A stretch of 64,000 nucleotides of DNA, from the NCBI RefSeq assembly GCF_026965555.1, contig NZ_CP114040.1, positions 10,514,001 to 10,578,000 on the forward strand, written 5' to 3'. Within the stretch, counting starts at the first letter, position 1, and the number at the start of each line of letters is the position of its first letter. The notes beneath the pieces were generated by a model that did no database searches, was not told the origin of the DNA, and worked only from the letters and a program-made list of their open reading frames with translations. This DNA is from Nannocystis punicea. GTDB lineage: Bacteria; Myxococcota_A; Polyangia; Nannocystales; Nannocystaceae. Of the stretch, positions 7,872 to 16,337 are shown piece after piece. Both the position numbers and the translations under genes were made by a program.

Positions 7872-8996
7872 CTATTTCGGAATGAACTGATCGCACAGCT
7901 TGGCGAGCTGGACCGCTGTCTCCTTGAAGAAGAGCCCGTAGGACGGGGCGCAGATCGACTCGATCTTGCCGTGCTTGATGTAATCCTCCGCGAACAGCCG
8001 GACGCGGTTCTTTGCGAACGGCGGTTCACCAGGGAAGCACAGGCTCGGCGACGCGTCCGCATCCGTCATGATGGCGAGAGCGAACACCGCGTCCTCATCG
8101 CCTCCCTTCACCGCATACAGGGCCTTTGTCCACTGGTAGGGGCCCCCGGCCGAGTCCTGGTCGTAGATATCCTGAATGACCACCACAAGAAGCAGCGCGT
8201 CGTCGCGCAAAAACCCTTCATTACAACCGCCGGGGCCGTTCAGGTCGTCGCCGGTCCCAATCAAGGGATGATCGAGCGCCGCAAGGATCGAGTCGAAGGG
8301 CAGCGGGCTGGGGCCACCCCAACCGACGCGGGCGAGACAGTCGAAGGCGGCCGGGAGGTCGGGCTCTTCGCTGGTGATGTAGCGATGACCGCCCGCGGGC
8401 TTGCAGCGGCGGCCGGAGGAGCCGATCTCGGTGGCGAAGGTCTCGCCAGCGCCCATCGTGTAGTCACACTCGTCGATGGTTGCCCCGCACAGGTCGGGCA
8501 CGCCGTCCGGATCACAGTCGACGGGATCCTGGCACAACGCGCAATCGTCCATGGACCACGAGTAGGACGAGTCCGTGACCAGGATGTGCAGGTCGTACGC
8601 CCCCAGCTCCTCCTCGAGCGCCTGGGCGAACTCGGGGAACGCCGCGATGAGCCGCGGCTGGAAATTTTCCATCGTGTGCCAGGCCGAGATCGCAAAGATG
8701 ATGTCCATCTTGCCCTGACAGCCCATCGGCGCGACGTCGCCGAAGTCGGGCAGCAAATTGCCGCCGCTGCTGCTGCTCAAGGCCAGCTCGCCCGTCGTCG
8801 TCGTGGTCGACATCGACGACGAATCACCGAACACCGAGGACGTCGTGGGTGACGTCGTCGTGCTCGTGGTCGACGTCGACGTGGTGCTCGTCGTCACCTC
8901 GAGGCTCGTGCTGCCGAACGGCATCGTCTCGGCCGGCGCAGCGGCATTGCACCCAACGAGGTAGAGAGCGACGGCAAGGCTCGAAATGCGCGACAT
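7872..8996 (-). CDS. Lipoprotein B2: degenerate vWA-like surface protein
   Basis: 374 residues, the closest paralogue of B1. The signal and Ser/Thr linker are almost identical, also at DNA level, and the lipobox is LYLVGC. KMDIIFAISAWHTM replaces the vWA metal motif. Conserved blocks are YDLHILVTDSS, CALCQDPVDCDPDG, GGHRYITSEEPDL and SICAPSYGLFF. The C-terminal end has diverged (LAKLCDQFIPK). Its upstream 100 bp is a near copy of the B1 upstream region, so the duplication included the promoter. A truncated A gene lies at its 3' side. Confidence 0.82.
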   Translation of the reverse strand: MSRISSLAVALYLVGCNAAAPAETMPFGSTSLEVTTSTTSTSTTSTTTSPTTSSVFGDSSSMSTTTTTGELALSSSSGGNLLPDFGDVAPMGCQGKMDIIFAISAWHTMENFQPRLIAAFPEFAQALEEELGAYDLHILVTDSSYSWSMDDCALCQDPVDCDPDGVPDLCGATIDECDYTMGAGETFATEIGSSGRRCKPAGGHRYITSEEPDLPAAFDCLARVGWGGPSPLPFDSILAALDHPLIGTGDDLNGPGGCNEGFLRDDALLLVVVIQDIYDQDSAGGPYQWTKALYAVKGGDEDAVFALAIMTDADASPSLCFPGEPPFAKNRVRLFAEDYIKHGKIESICAPSYGLFFKETAVQLAKLCDQFIPK

Positions 8997-9100
8997 CGCG
9001 CACGAGGTTATCGGCCTCTGGACAGCGTTGCTACTCGTTTGGCGCGCTCTTGCTCACTGGTCCAAGAAATTTTATTTCATTGCCTGCGCAACGACCGGGC
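8997..9100 (-). promoter_or_regulatory. Conserved upstream region of B2 (repeat copy 2)
   Basis: Near copy of 7547-7650, including the AT-rich AATTTTATTTC stretch and the hairpin CATTGC-CTGC-GCAACG at 9078-9093. It presumably carries the B2 promoter. Confidence 0.55.
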
Positions 9101-9421
9101 CCAGCGCCTGCGACGCCTACGGCGACGCGTGGGTCGTGGTGGCCCTCTCGATCACTCTGCGCGTCGACAACAGCGGCTCAGCGCCCGAGCTCGTCGCTCC
9201 GCGAGGTATCCGTCGGTGAGGTGGTAATCGACGTCATCTTGGCCGGCAAGGTGGCCACGCTCCTCGTCGTTGCGTTCGGCAAGCCAGCTGGTGCCGCCTC
9301 AAGGTGAGCTCTTCGTCTGGCCAGGCGCGGCAGATAGCACGTCCGGGCCCACCGCTCGAAAGGTCGCCCCAGGTCATGTGTAGCGAGAAAACAGCGAGCA
9401 TCAGCTCGACCATCCGAGACC

Positions 9422-9702
9422 CTCAAGCAAGAGGACGCTGTCGCTCTCTTCAACAGCTTCGTCCAGGTCTGGACCACGGCTGAGGTCGAGCAGGCGCTCG
9501 CAGACGCCGCGGAGGCGGTGCCCTCGCGCTCGTCGCTGTGCGATGTTGCCGGCGGGCTCAGTGGTGGAGCGATCGGGGAGCCGCCGGCGCCGGCTGCTGG
9601 TGGTTCTTCAAGAAGTTCAAGACGTGTAAAAAGGTCATGGTCGGTGTGACCACATCCGTCTTCGGCTACATCAAGGACAAATGCGAAGGCGCGCCGAATT
9701 AG
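9422..9702 (+). pseudogene. Decayed small gene, frameshifted
   Basis: One frame reads EDAVALFNSFVQVWTTAEVE and then LCDVAGGLSGGAIG. The coding signal then moves to another frame, CWWFFKKFKTCKKV, continuing with VMVGVTTSVFGYIKDKCEGAPN and a stop at 9700-9702. The Gly-rich GGLSGGAIG patch, the Trp/Phe/Lys cluster and the composition differ from surrounding genes. This looks like an older foreign gene with at least one frameshift. The family is not recognised. It overlaps the start of a second decayed frame encoding a hydrophobic protein. Confidence 0.5.
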
Positions 9703-9970
9703 TGCCGCTCAAGGCGCCTCTACCGCCGCAGCGGTTCGGTTTCCTGCCGACCCAGGAATTCTGGGAGCTCGCGATCTACACGCCCCTCGGAGCGCTGAGC
9801 TGCATGGGGCTATATCTGCCTGATCGGGGCGATCGGCTACCTCCTGGGTATCCCGATCAGCAGCTTCGCATGGTGGCATCACGTGCTGTTTGCCTGCGCG
9901 CTCACCGAAGTCTGGAGCGGCATCTTTGAGCTCTGTTGTCGACGAGCGCTCCAACTACGGAGAGCGCGCC
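9681..9970 (+). pseudogene. Decayed small membrane-protein gene, frameshifted
   Basis: The first part reads FLPTQEFWELAIYTPLGALSCMG. The hydrophobic continuation CLIGAIGYLLGIPISSFAWW and HHVLFACALTEVWSGIFELC is in another frame. Joined, they would give a small two- or three-helix membrane protein of about 90 residues. It overlaps the end of the preceding decayed gene, like a two-gene unit. A toxin/immunity or peptide/immunity pair is one possibility, but nothing proves it. Confidence 0.45.
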
Positions 9971-10072
9971 TTCCGGCACGACGTTGAACCGCGCGCCCTC
10001 GCGCGCGAGAGCGCCGCCTGGGTGGCGAGAAGGCGCTGGTAGCTACCAGCGATCATGACCGGCTCGCCCGTC
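9971..10072. other. Short spacer without recognisable feature
   Basis: Lies between the decayed membrane-protein frame and the decayed B copy. I see no gene, hairpin or repeat that can be defended. Confidence 0.3.
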
Positions 10073-10249
10073 GACGTGTACTACGAATCACCGGACATCG
10101 AGGAAGTCGTCGGCGACGTCGTCGTGCTCGTCGTCGACGTCGTCGTGCTGCTCGGCGTCACCTCGAGGCTCGTGCTGCCGCACCGCGCTGTCGTGACGTT
10201 ATACACAACAAGATAGAGAACCTGACTGAGACCACGATCGCGCGACTTC
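10073..10249 (-). pseudogene. Remnant of a B-family gene (5' end), start codon lost
   Basis: Aligns by eye with the first 170 bp of B2: the repetitive GTCGTC Ser/Thr-linker region and the ACCTCGAGGCTCGTGCTGCCG block are retained. The start region CGCGACATCGCG of the intact copies is CGCGACTTCGCG here, turning the minus-strand ATG into AAG. Internal bases are shifted (GTTATACACAACAAGATAG). Nothing of the globular domain remains. This is a fifth, dead B copy, followed by its own upstream repeat. Confidence 0.75.
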
Positions 10250-10355
10250 GCGCACGAAGCTATCGGGCGCCGAGGGAGGCTGCTACCTGTTTGCCGTGGG
10301 ACTCTTGCTCACTTTTCGAGCAAATTTATTTCATTGCGTGAGCAACGATCGGGGA
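10250..10355 (-). repeat. B-family upstream region, orphan copy 3
   Basis: Diverged copy of the B upstream region, with AAATTTATTTC and the hairpin CATTGC-GTGA-GCAACG (10332-10347). It now lies in front of the dead B fragment and divergent from A2. Confidence 0.55.
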
Positions 10356-10434
10356 ATTGGCTTCGGGCGTCAGCCTCGCCGCCGTGCGCGCGGCTCGTGG
10401 ACCGTTCGCGGTCGCGACGGGGACTATCTGGTTG

Positions 10435-10494
10435 CCTCTGTTCGTGCGCGGCCGCTCCCCCGGTATCATCTTTGCGCGGCGCGTGCGGAGCGGA
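10435..10494 (+). pseudogene. Tail remnant of the two-helix membrane protein gene
   Basis: In frame with A2 the sequence reads LFVRGRSPGIIFARR, matching SPYVRGGAAGVIFSG at the end of the gene that precedes A1 (3943-4752). The following GGAGCCGAGGACATGTCCCG is shared with A1. The block duplicated to make A2 therefore began inside the upstream membrane-protein gene. Confidence 0.7.
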
Positions 10495-10503
10495 GCCGAG
10501 GAC

Positions 10504-12135
10504 ATGTCCCGAAGTACACTTCTCGTCGCTCTCTTGACCGCCGGCTGCTTCGCCGACGTGTGGGGTCAGGGTTCGGCGCTGTTCCCCACCGACACCGACA
10601 GCGACGGCGGCTCCGAATCTGCCGCGAGCGGCAGCGCGGACGAGAGCTGGGGCGATTCGTTCCAGACGGTCACGAGCAGCCCGCCGACGAGCAGCGAGAC
10701 CAGCGGCGCGGACACCGAGCCGCCCTCGCCCGAGACCAGCGGCGGGCCCGCGAACGAGGCCCCGGTGATCATCAGCTTCACGATCGAGCCCGACACGCTG
10801 CACGAGGCCGGCGAGGCGAAGGCCGTCGTGATCGTCAGCGAAGACGTCGTCGAGCTGACTCTCGCGGGCGGCCCCGCGGGGGACTACATTCGCGCGCCGT
10901 CGCAGTTCGACTGGAGGTTCGTGGCCACCTCGAAGGCCGCGTCGGACGGCAAGTACGAGCTGGTGCTGACCGCCAGGGATCCCGAGGGACTGACGGACGA
11001 GGCGAGCGCGACGCTGTGGGTGTCGCTGCCCGAGACCGGCGCGGAGAAGTGCAGCTTCGAGGAAGCGCTCGGTCCCGGCTGGTTGACGGCCGCGGTCTAC
11101 GGCGACGATGCTCTGGTCGTCGCGGGTGCGCTCGCGACCCCCGCCCTCGAGGCGACCGTGTGGCGCCTCGATCCCGACACGTGCCAGCCGCAAGCCGGCT
11201 TCCCGTGGCAGATCTCCGAGTGGAGCGCCCTGCCGCAGCTCGCGCCGCCCTCGCAGGCCATCGGCCTGGCCGTCGACGAGGACGGCCGCATGGCGATCGC
11301 CGCCAACCTCGGCTCGGGCCTCTCACGCCGCCCGTACGTCGCGGTGCTCTCCAAAGAGGGCGCGCTCGAGTGGGAGCACCGCGGCCCGCCCGGCCAGACC
11401 TACAGCGGGATCACTGCCGCCCCGAGCGGCTTCGTGGTGGTCGGCGAGCAGCTGGTGAACGAGCTGCCCCCGCGCTACGACGGCCTCGTCGAGAGTTTTG
11501 ATGAGGGCGGGATCAAGCTCTGGACCGACACGCTGGCGGCGCCGCTGCCGGGCGACACCTTTGACGACGATCTCAATGCCTTCGACGAACATCCGCGGGC
11601 GATCGTGTGGTCCCCAAAATTGAATCGATTGGTCGTCGTCGGTGAGCGGTACGTGTTCGAGAACAACGACAAGCGGTTACGAGCCTTCTCGGCGCAGTAC
11701 TCACTCAAGCAAGGCCTCATCGACGCGTGGACATCGAGCGGGCTCGACGCAGTTGAGGACGGTCTCGTCGCGCTCACGATCTGCGGTGACGAACTCGTGG
11801 CGAGCGGATGGGTCGAGGACGATCAGGACACTCGGTCGCCAGCAGCGCGCTGGCTCGACGCCGAGGGCAACGGCAGCACCAAGCGTCGCCTGGATCCGCT
11901 GGCGGGAACGACTTTTCATGGGCTCGCTTGTGACCGTGAGCGCAAATTCACTGCAGCAGGCAGTACTCCCTCCACCGCTACGGCCCTCGGGTTTAGGGCC
12001 AGCGACGATCCTTTTCTGTTCAAGTCGGACTTCGACAACGCCGGCCTGAAAGCCGCTGCCTGCGATGCGCGTGGCTTCTGCGCCGTGGCTGGTCTGCTCG
12101 GAGATCGCGCCTGGGTTCGGGTGCACCATCCCTGA
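10504..12135 (+). CDS. Lipoprotein A2: Ig-like domain plus propeller-like repeats
   Basis: 543 residues, full-length paralogue of A1. Lipoprotein signal MSRSTLLVALLTAGC (Cys15), acidic Ser/Thr linker, Ig-like segment beginning PVIISFTIEPDTL (about 92). The C-terminal repeat region shares CQPQAGFPWQISEW, MAIAANLGSGLSRRPYVAVL, PPRYDGLVESFD and GDRAWVRVHHP with A1. ATG 10504 lies in the same GGACATGTCC context as A1. A longer frame upstream is explained by the membrane-protein tail remnant. It is convergent with B3, the stops 18 bp apart, so A and B probably act together or are regulated together. Function not known. Confidence 0.8.
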   Translation: MSRSTLLVALLTAGCFADVWGQGSALFPTDTDSDGGSESAASGSADESWGDSFQTVTSSPPTSSETSGADTEPPSPETSGGPANEAPVIISFTIEPDTLHEAGEAKAVVIVSEDVVELTLAGGPAGDYIRAPSQFDWRFVATSKAASDGKYELVLTARDPEGLTDEASATLWVSLPETGAEKCSFEEALGPGWLTAAVYGDDALVVAGALATPALEATVWRLDPDTCQPQAGFPWQISEWSALPQLAPPSQAIGLAVDEDGRMAIAANLGSGLSRRPYVAVLSKEGALEWEHRGPPGQTYSGITAAPSGFVVVGEQLVNELPPRYDGLVESFDEGGIKLWTDTLAAPLPGDTFDDDLNAFDEHPRAIVWSPKLNRLVVVGERYVFENNDKRLRAFSAQYSLKQGLIDAWTSSGLDAVEDGLVALTICGDELVASGWVEDDQDTRSPAARWLDAEGNGSTKRRLDPLAGTTFHGLACDRERKFTAAGSTPSTATALGFRASDDPFLFKSDFDNAGLKAAACDARGFCAVAGLLGDRAWVRVHHP

Positions 12136-12153
12136 CAACGAGCTGCTGCACTC

Positions 12154-13272
12154 TCAATCAGGGATGAACTGATCGCACAACGGCGCCAGCTGAGCCGCAA
12201 CATCCCTGAAAAAGGACCCGTACGCCGGGGCGCAGATCGACGCCATGTTGCCGTGCTTGAGGTAATCTTCCATGAAGATCCGCATCCGGTTGGGATTCCC
12301 TGGCGGGCTGTCCGGGGCGCAAAGGTTCGGCGAGATGTCATTGTCCGCGGTGATGGCGAGCGCGACCACGGCGTCCTCGTCGCCCCCTTTCACGGCGTAC
12401 AGCGCCTTTCGCCACTGATACGGTCCGCCCAGTGAGGTCCATTCGTAAGAGTTCTGAATGATCACGAGCAGAAGGAGCGCGTCGTCGCGCAAGAACCCCT
12501 CGTTGCACCCGCCCGGGCCGTTGAGGTTCACGTCCGTCTCGATCAAGGAATGATCCAGCGCCGCGAGGATCGAGTCGAAGGCCTGCGGGGTGGCACTGCC
12601 GTAGCCGACCCGGGCCAGGCACTCGAAAGCTCCCGCGAGGTCCGGCTCCTCGCTGGTGATGTAGCGGTGCCCGCCGACGAGCTTGCACCGACGACCCGAG
12701 GAGCCGGCCTCGCTGGCGAAGGTCTCACCCGAGCCCATGGTATAGTCACATTCATCGATATTTGCTCCGCACAGGTCGGGCGCTCCGCTCGGGTCGCAAT
12801 CGGCGGGGTCTTGGCACAATGCGCAGTCGTCCATCGACCACGTGTACGACGAGTCCGTGACGAGGATGTGCAGGTCGTACGCCCCGAGTTCGTCCTGGAG
12901 CGCCTGGGCGAACTCGGGGAACGCCGCGATGAGCCGCGTTTGATAATCCTTCATCCACCATTCGGTGGAGATCGCGAAGATGATGTCGATCTTGCCGTGA
13001 CAGCCGGCCGGCGCGACGTCGCCGAAGTCGGGCTGCACCCCCCCACTGCTGCTGTTCGCTACCGCCTCGCTCGTCGAGGTCGACGTCGACGTCGCGGCGT
13101 CACCCGTGCTCGAGGACGAAGACGTCGTGAGCGTGGTGCTCGAGGTCGTCGTCGGGCTCGTCGTGCTGCTCGGGCTGTCCTCGCCGCTCGCGCTCCCGAA
13201 CGGCACAGAATCGGGCGCGGCGGCATGGCAGCCAAACAAATAAGAGACGACGAAGCCAGCGAGGCGCGACAT
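12154..13272 (-). CDS. Lipoprotein B3: degenerate vWA-like surface protein
   Basis: 372 residues from ATG 13272; 14 upstream in-frame codons exist but would place an unrelated peptide before the signal MSRLAGFVVSYLFGC. The Ser/Thr linker is shorter and differs from B1/B2. KIDIIFAISTEWWM replaces the vWA metal motif. YDLHILVTDSS, CALCQDPADCDPSG, GGHRYITSEEPDL and SICAPAYGSFFRD are conserved. Convergent with A2. It is closer to B4 than to B1/B2, so two sub-lineages of B are present. Confidence 0.82.
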   Translation of the reverse strand: MSRLAGFVVSYLFGCHAAAPDSVPFGSASGEDSPSSTTSPTTTSSTTLTTSSSSSTGDAATSTSTSTSEAVANSSSGGVQPDFGDVAPAGCHGKIDIIFAISTEWWMKDYQTRLIAAFPEFAQALQDELGAYDLHILVTDSSYTWSMDDCALCQDPADCDPSGAPDLCGANIDECDYTMGSGETFASEAGSSGRRCKLVGGHRYITSEEPDLAGAFECLARVGYGSATPQAFDSILAALDHSLIETDVNLNGPGGCNEGFLRDDALLLLVIIQNSYEWTSLGGPYQWRKALYAVKGGDEDAVVALAITADNDISPNLCAPDSPPGNPNRMRIFMEDYLKHGNMASICAPAYGSFFRDVAAQLAPLCDQFIPD

Positions 13273-13499
13273 CGCGCACCAATCTACCCCCCTCCGCGCA
13301 TCGACGCTACTCATTTGATGCGCTCTCGCGGCGAGGACGAGACCCTATAATTGATTGCGCGAACCACGAGCTCGACCTGCCTGGACTCGATGACGAAAGC
13401 TCGGCTGCACTTCTCATTTGTACAGGTCTGGACGGTACGCCTCGCTCGACGTCCGATGGGAGCAGGCAACGCCGCAATTTCGGACATGATGAAAATATC
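13273..13499 (-). other. B3/B4 intergenic, diverged B upstream region
   Basis: The first 90 bp resemble the B4 upstream region (CGCGCACCA, GCATCGACGCTACTCATTTG). The hairpin is degraded to ATTGATTGCGCGAACC. The rest shows no gene; an A tail, as expected from the other units, is absent. Confidence 0.4.
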
Positions 13500-14618
13500 T
13501 CATCGCGGGATGAACTGATCGCACAAGGGCGCCAGCTGAGCCGCGATATCCTTGAAAGAGGACCCGTACGCCGGGGCGCAGATCGACGCCATGTTGCCGT
13601 GCTTGAGATATTCTTCCATGAAGAGCCGCATTCGGTTGGTGAACCCGAGTGGAGCAGCCGGAACACACAGGCTGGGTAACACGTCGTTGTCCGTGGTGAT
13701 CGCAAGCCCGATCACGGCGTCCGCGTCGCCACCCTTCACCGCGTACAATGCCTTCCGCCACTGATACGGCCCGCCCAGTGAAGTCCACTCGAAGGAGTCC
13801 TGAATGATCACCACCAGCAGCAGCGCGTCGTCGCGCAAGAACCCCTCGTTGCAGTCGCCTGGTCCGTTGAGAGTCACGCCCGACTCGATCAAGGGATGAT
13901 CCAGCGCCGCGAGGATCGAGTCGAAGGCCTGCGGCGTCGCCACGCCGTATCCGACGCGAGCGAGGCAAGTGAAGGCTCCGACGAGATCCTGCTCCTCGCT
14001 GGAGACGATGTATCGGCGCCCGCCCGCCAGGTCGCAGCGCCGTCCCGATGAGCCGATCCCGCTGCTGAACGTCTCCCCGGAGCCCATGGTCGTGTCGCAG
14101 GCGTCGAGCTTCGCGCCGCACAGGCTCGGCTCCCCGTTGGGATCGCAGTCGTCGGGGTCCTGGCATTGCGAGCAGTCTTCCATCCCCCACACGAACGACG
14201 AGTCGGTGACGAGGATGTGCAGGTCGTACGCCCCGAGTTCCTCCTCGAGCGCCTGGGCGAACTCGGGGAACGCCGCGATGAGCCGCGTTTGATAATCTTT
14301 CATCCACCATTCGGTGGAGATCGCGAAGATGATGTCGAGCTTGCCGTGACAGCCGGCCGGCGCCACATCGCCGAAGTCGGGCTGCACACTCCCGCTGCCG
14401 CTGCTCGTGACCGCCTCGCTCGTCGAGGTCGACGTCGATGTCGCTGCGTCACCCGTGCTCGACGTCGTCGTGAGCGTGGTGCTCGAGGTCGTCGTCGTGC
14501 TCGTCGTGCTGCTCGGCGTGTCCTCGCTGCTCGCGCTCCCGAACGGCACAGAACCGGGCGCAGCGGCATGGCAGCCAGCTACGTGGAAAGTGACGACGAG
14601 GCCGGCGAGGCGCGACAC
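13500..14618 (-). CDS. Lipoprotein B4: degenerate vWA-like surface protein
   Basis: 372 residues. Signal MSRLAGLVVTFHVAGC (Cys16), then a Ser/Thr linker containing runs of STTSTTTTSST. KLDIIFAISTEWWM is in the vWA metal-site position. YDLHILVTDSS is followed by CSQCQDPDDCDPNG. RRYIVSSEEQDL carries one extra residue relative to the other copies. It ends with ICAPAYGSSFKD and LCDQFIPR. It is in tandem with B3 (227 bp apart) with no A partner at its 3' side. Unknown function; probably surface-exposed. Confidence 0.82.
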   Translation of the reverse strand: MSRLAGLVVTFHVAGCHAAAPGSVPFGSASSEDTPSSTTSTTTTSSTTLTTTSSTGDAATSTSTSTSEAVTSSGSGSVQPDFGDVAPAGCHGKLDIIFAISTEWWMKDYQTRLIAAFPEFAQALEEELGAYDLHILVTDSSFVWGMEDCSQCQDPDDCDPNGEPSLCGAKLDACDTTMGSGETFSSGIGSSGRRCDLAGGRRYIVSSEEQDLVGAFTCLARVGYGVATPQAFDSILAALDHPLIESGVTLNGPGDCNEGFLRDDALLLVVIIQDSFEWTSLGGPYQWRKALYAVKGGDADAVIGLAITTDNDVLPSLCVPAAPLGFTNRMRLFMEEYLKHGNMASICAPAYGSSFKDIAAQLAPLCDQFIPR

Positions 14619-14988
14619 CGCGCACTAAACTACCGACCTCCGAGCATCGACGCTACTCATTTGGAGCGTTCTCGCGCATCTTAATTGTTTGCGTGAGCAA
14701 CGAACTCCGCCCGGGCGGCGCGACCGCCCTGCCCTCGACGCAGACAATCGTGTGGGCGTCCATCGGACTCGCACAGGCTTCGAGAAGCCGCCTGGCGGGC
14801 GCGAAAGAGCCGTCCCACGCCGGTTCTGCGGGGCTCGCCGTTCCCAGGACTCACACAGGCCGCGAGGGCGGACGCAAGAGGACCGCCACACGCCGGCTCT
14901 ACGAGACTCGTTCCGGGCGCGATGCAGAACTCCTCGCAGGACGATCGGCCCGCACAGCGGCGCCATCCGGACACGGAGCCCTCTTATC

Positions 14989-15004
14989 CGTTGCGTGCGC
15001 AACG
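14989..15004. repeat. Inverted repeat CGTTGC-GTGC-GCAACG, outlying copy
   Basis: Same palindrome as in the B upstream regions but with no B gene next to it. It may mark the edge of a lost copy. Confidence 0.5.
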
Positions 15005-15167
15005 ACCTCTACCAAGCCGCCCAGGCCCGTTCTGAGCAGGTTCGAAGCGCGTCGCGGCACAGCCTGCCGATGTCGACCTCGCCGACTGTGACCTGAAAGC
15101 TCGCCTCTCCACCGCACGAACTGGGGTCTATAAATTTGCTCCCCGCCCTGCATCCGCATGCTCTGCC

Positions 15168-15204
15168 AACATTATATATTGTTGTTTAAATATATTTATT
15201 AAAA
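15168..15204. other. AT-rich patch in a GC-rich background
   Basis: About 37 bp almost free of G and C, just beyond the stop of the minus-strand gene at 15230. Could be a melting or bent segment, a terminator region, or a junction of acquired DNA. No clear hairpin. Confidence 0.5.
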
Positions 15205-15229
15205 GATGTCTCGAAGGACAGTCCCCCCG

Positions 15230-15673
15230 TCAGGAGTCCTGGCGCCGCTTGCCGTTGGCGAACTTGAGGCGCAGCTCGAGCGTCCGCCAGTCGAGCTTCA
15301 CGTCGGGGATGGAGATCTCCAGCGCCTCCTCGAGCGCCAGCAGGGTCGCGTAGAACACCAGCGGGGCGGTGGTGCCGATGTGGCTCGTGGACAGGCGCCT
15401 CAGCGACACGTGGAGCACGGCGAGATCGGCGCGGCCGAGGCGGAACAGGGCCTTTTCCTCGGCGAAGCGGACTGCAGCGTCGATCGTACCGGCGTACGCG
15501 GCATCCCAGCCGCCGGCGGGCTCCTCGAGGTCGACCGTGAAGGAGTGTCGCTCGGCGGGCCCCGCCTCGAGCGTGAGGTCGACCGAGAACCAGTGACTGC
15601 CGAGCTCGCGCCGGACCCGTCCCCGGCCGCGTCGGCGCGACGGAGGCCCCGAGCTCGCCGGCTCGTCGCTCAT
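15230..15673 (-). CDS. Conserved-looking hypothetical protein
   Basis: 147 residues, no signal peptide or membrane helix. After a basic N-terminal tail (RRRGRGRVRRELG) comes a compact alpha/beta region with GSHWFSVDLTLE, a helix FAEEKALFRLGRADLAVL and PLVFYATLLALEEALEISIP. Strand-helix alternation and codon use fit a real gene, but I do not recognise the family. It lies downstream of the C39-like lipoprotein gene on the same strand, 73 bp away. Confidence 0.65.
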   Translation of the reverse strand: MSDEPASSGPPSRRRGRGRVRRELGSHWFSVDLTLEAGPAERHSFTVDLEEPAGGWDAAYAGTIDAAVRFAEEKALFRLGRADLAVLHVSLRRLSTSHIGTTAPLVFYATLLALEEALEISIPDVKLDWRTLELRLKFANGKRRQDS

Positions 15674-15746
15674 CGGACCCCGTCCTGCTCCCGGCGCGCC
15701 GGCGCGATCGTCATCCTCCGAGCGTACAGCAGCCCGCGCGACCGCG

Positions 15747-16337
15747 TCAGCGATACACCCGCGTGCTCGCGCCCGGCGAGACCCAGCCGTCGCCGACGCG
15801 GCGCTCGGTCGCGGTCAGGTCGTACGGATCGAGGTAATAAAAGTCGTCCCAGGCCGCGCCCGCCCCGTCGTAGCCCGCCAAAAACACCCAGTGCGGCGTG
15901 AAGCGGCTCGACTTGACGAGGACGCGCTTGCCCTGGTCGAGGCCGGCGCGGATCGCCTCCGGCGACGCGAGCGCGCCGCCGTGCACCCATTGCACGCCGC
16001 CCGCCCCGTCCATGTCCGCGGCCTCGCCCCAGTACACCAGGCAGCCGTCGCTGTAGCCGCCGTGGCCCTGCAGGTACGCGTTCAGGCTCTTGGGCGTCAC
16101 GTCCGCGCCGAGCGAGCGCATGGCCATGGCGATCGCCGAGATCGCGCAACCGTCGCTGCCGATCGTCTCGCCGCAGCTGCCGAGCTGCACGTCCGCCCAT
16201 GACGGATCTCGCTGCGAGAAGAACTGCAGCGCTCGCGCGGCCTCGACCTCCCCGGCGCGAAAGTCCTCGCCCTCCCCGTCCACGCACGCCGCCGTCAGAC
16301 CCGCGCCGAGCGCGAGCGAAACCCATCGCATCTTCAT
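15747..16337 (-). CDS. C39-like cysteine peptidase lipoprotein
   Basis: 196 residues. Lipoprotein signal ending LTAAC (Cys18). The remainder matches the peptidase C39-like fold (Peptidase_C39_2): FFSQRDPSWADVQLG with the oxyanion Gln, then SDGCAISAIAMAMRSLG with nucleophile Cys64, HWVFLAGYD with His149 and YYLDPYD with Asp170. Such domains cleave peptides or act as bacteriocin/peptide processing or amidase-like enzymes; here it would work outside the inner membrane. A GGAGGGG-type ribosome site precedes ATG 16337. The reading frame continues far upstream but only through repetitive non-coding DNA. Substrate unknown. Confidence 0.85.
   Translation of the reverse strand: MKMRWVSLALGAGLTAACVDGEGEDFRAGEVEAARALQFFSQRDPSWADVQLGSCGETIGSDGCAISAIAMAMRSLGADVTPKSLNAYLQGHGGYSDGCLVYWGEAADMDGAGGVQWVHGGALASPEAIRAGLDQGKRVLVKSSRFTPHWVFLAGYDGAGAAWDDFYYLDPYDLTATERRVGDGWVSPGASTRVYR

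Larger units (their letters stand above)
14619..15229. other. 611-bp gene-free region with hairpins and an AT-rich patch
   Basis: Begins with the B4 upstream region and its hairpin (14687-14702). A second perfect CGTTGC-GTGC-GCAACG hairpin is at 14989-15004. Between them two imperfect copies of a segment containing CACGCCGG(T/C)TCT lie roughly 83 bp apart. The end (about 15168-15204) is strikingly AT-rich (ATTATATATT, TTAAATATATTTATT), followed by a GATGTCTCGAAGGACAGT unit of the 14-bp motif. No gene is convincing. It looks like a decayed recombination margin of the A/B locus. Confidence 0.5.

Noticed and set aside
4767..14618. Antisense regulation between A and B through overlapping 3' ends
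   Set aside because: The stops are 18-35 bp apart and do not overlap; read-through is possible, but nothing in the sequence shows it.
14619..15229. Replication origin or phage attachment site at the AT-rich patch
   Set aside because: No DnaA-box cluster, tRNA or integrase gene is near; only the base composition is unusual.
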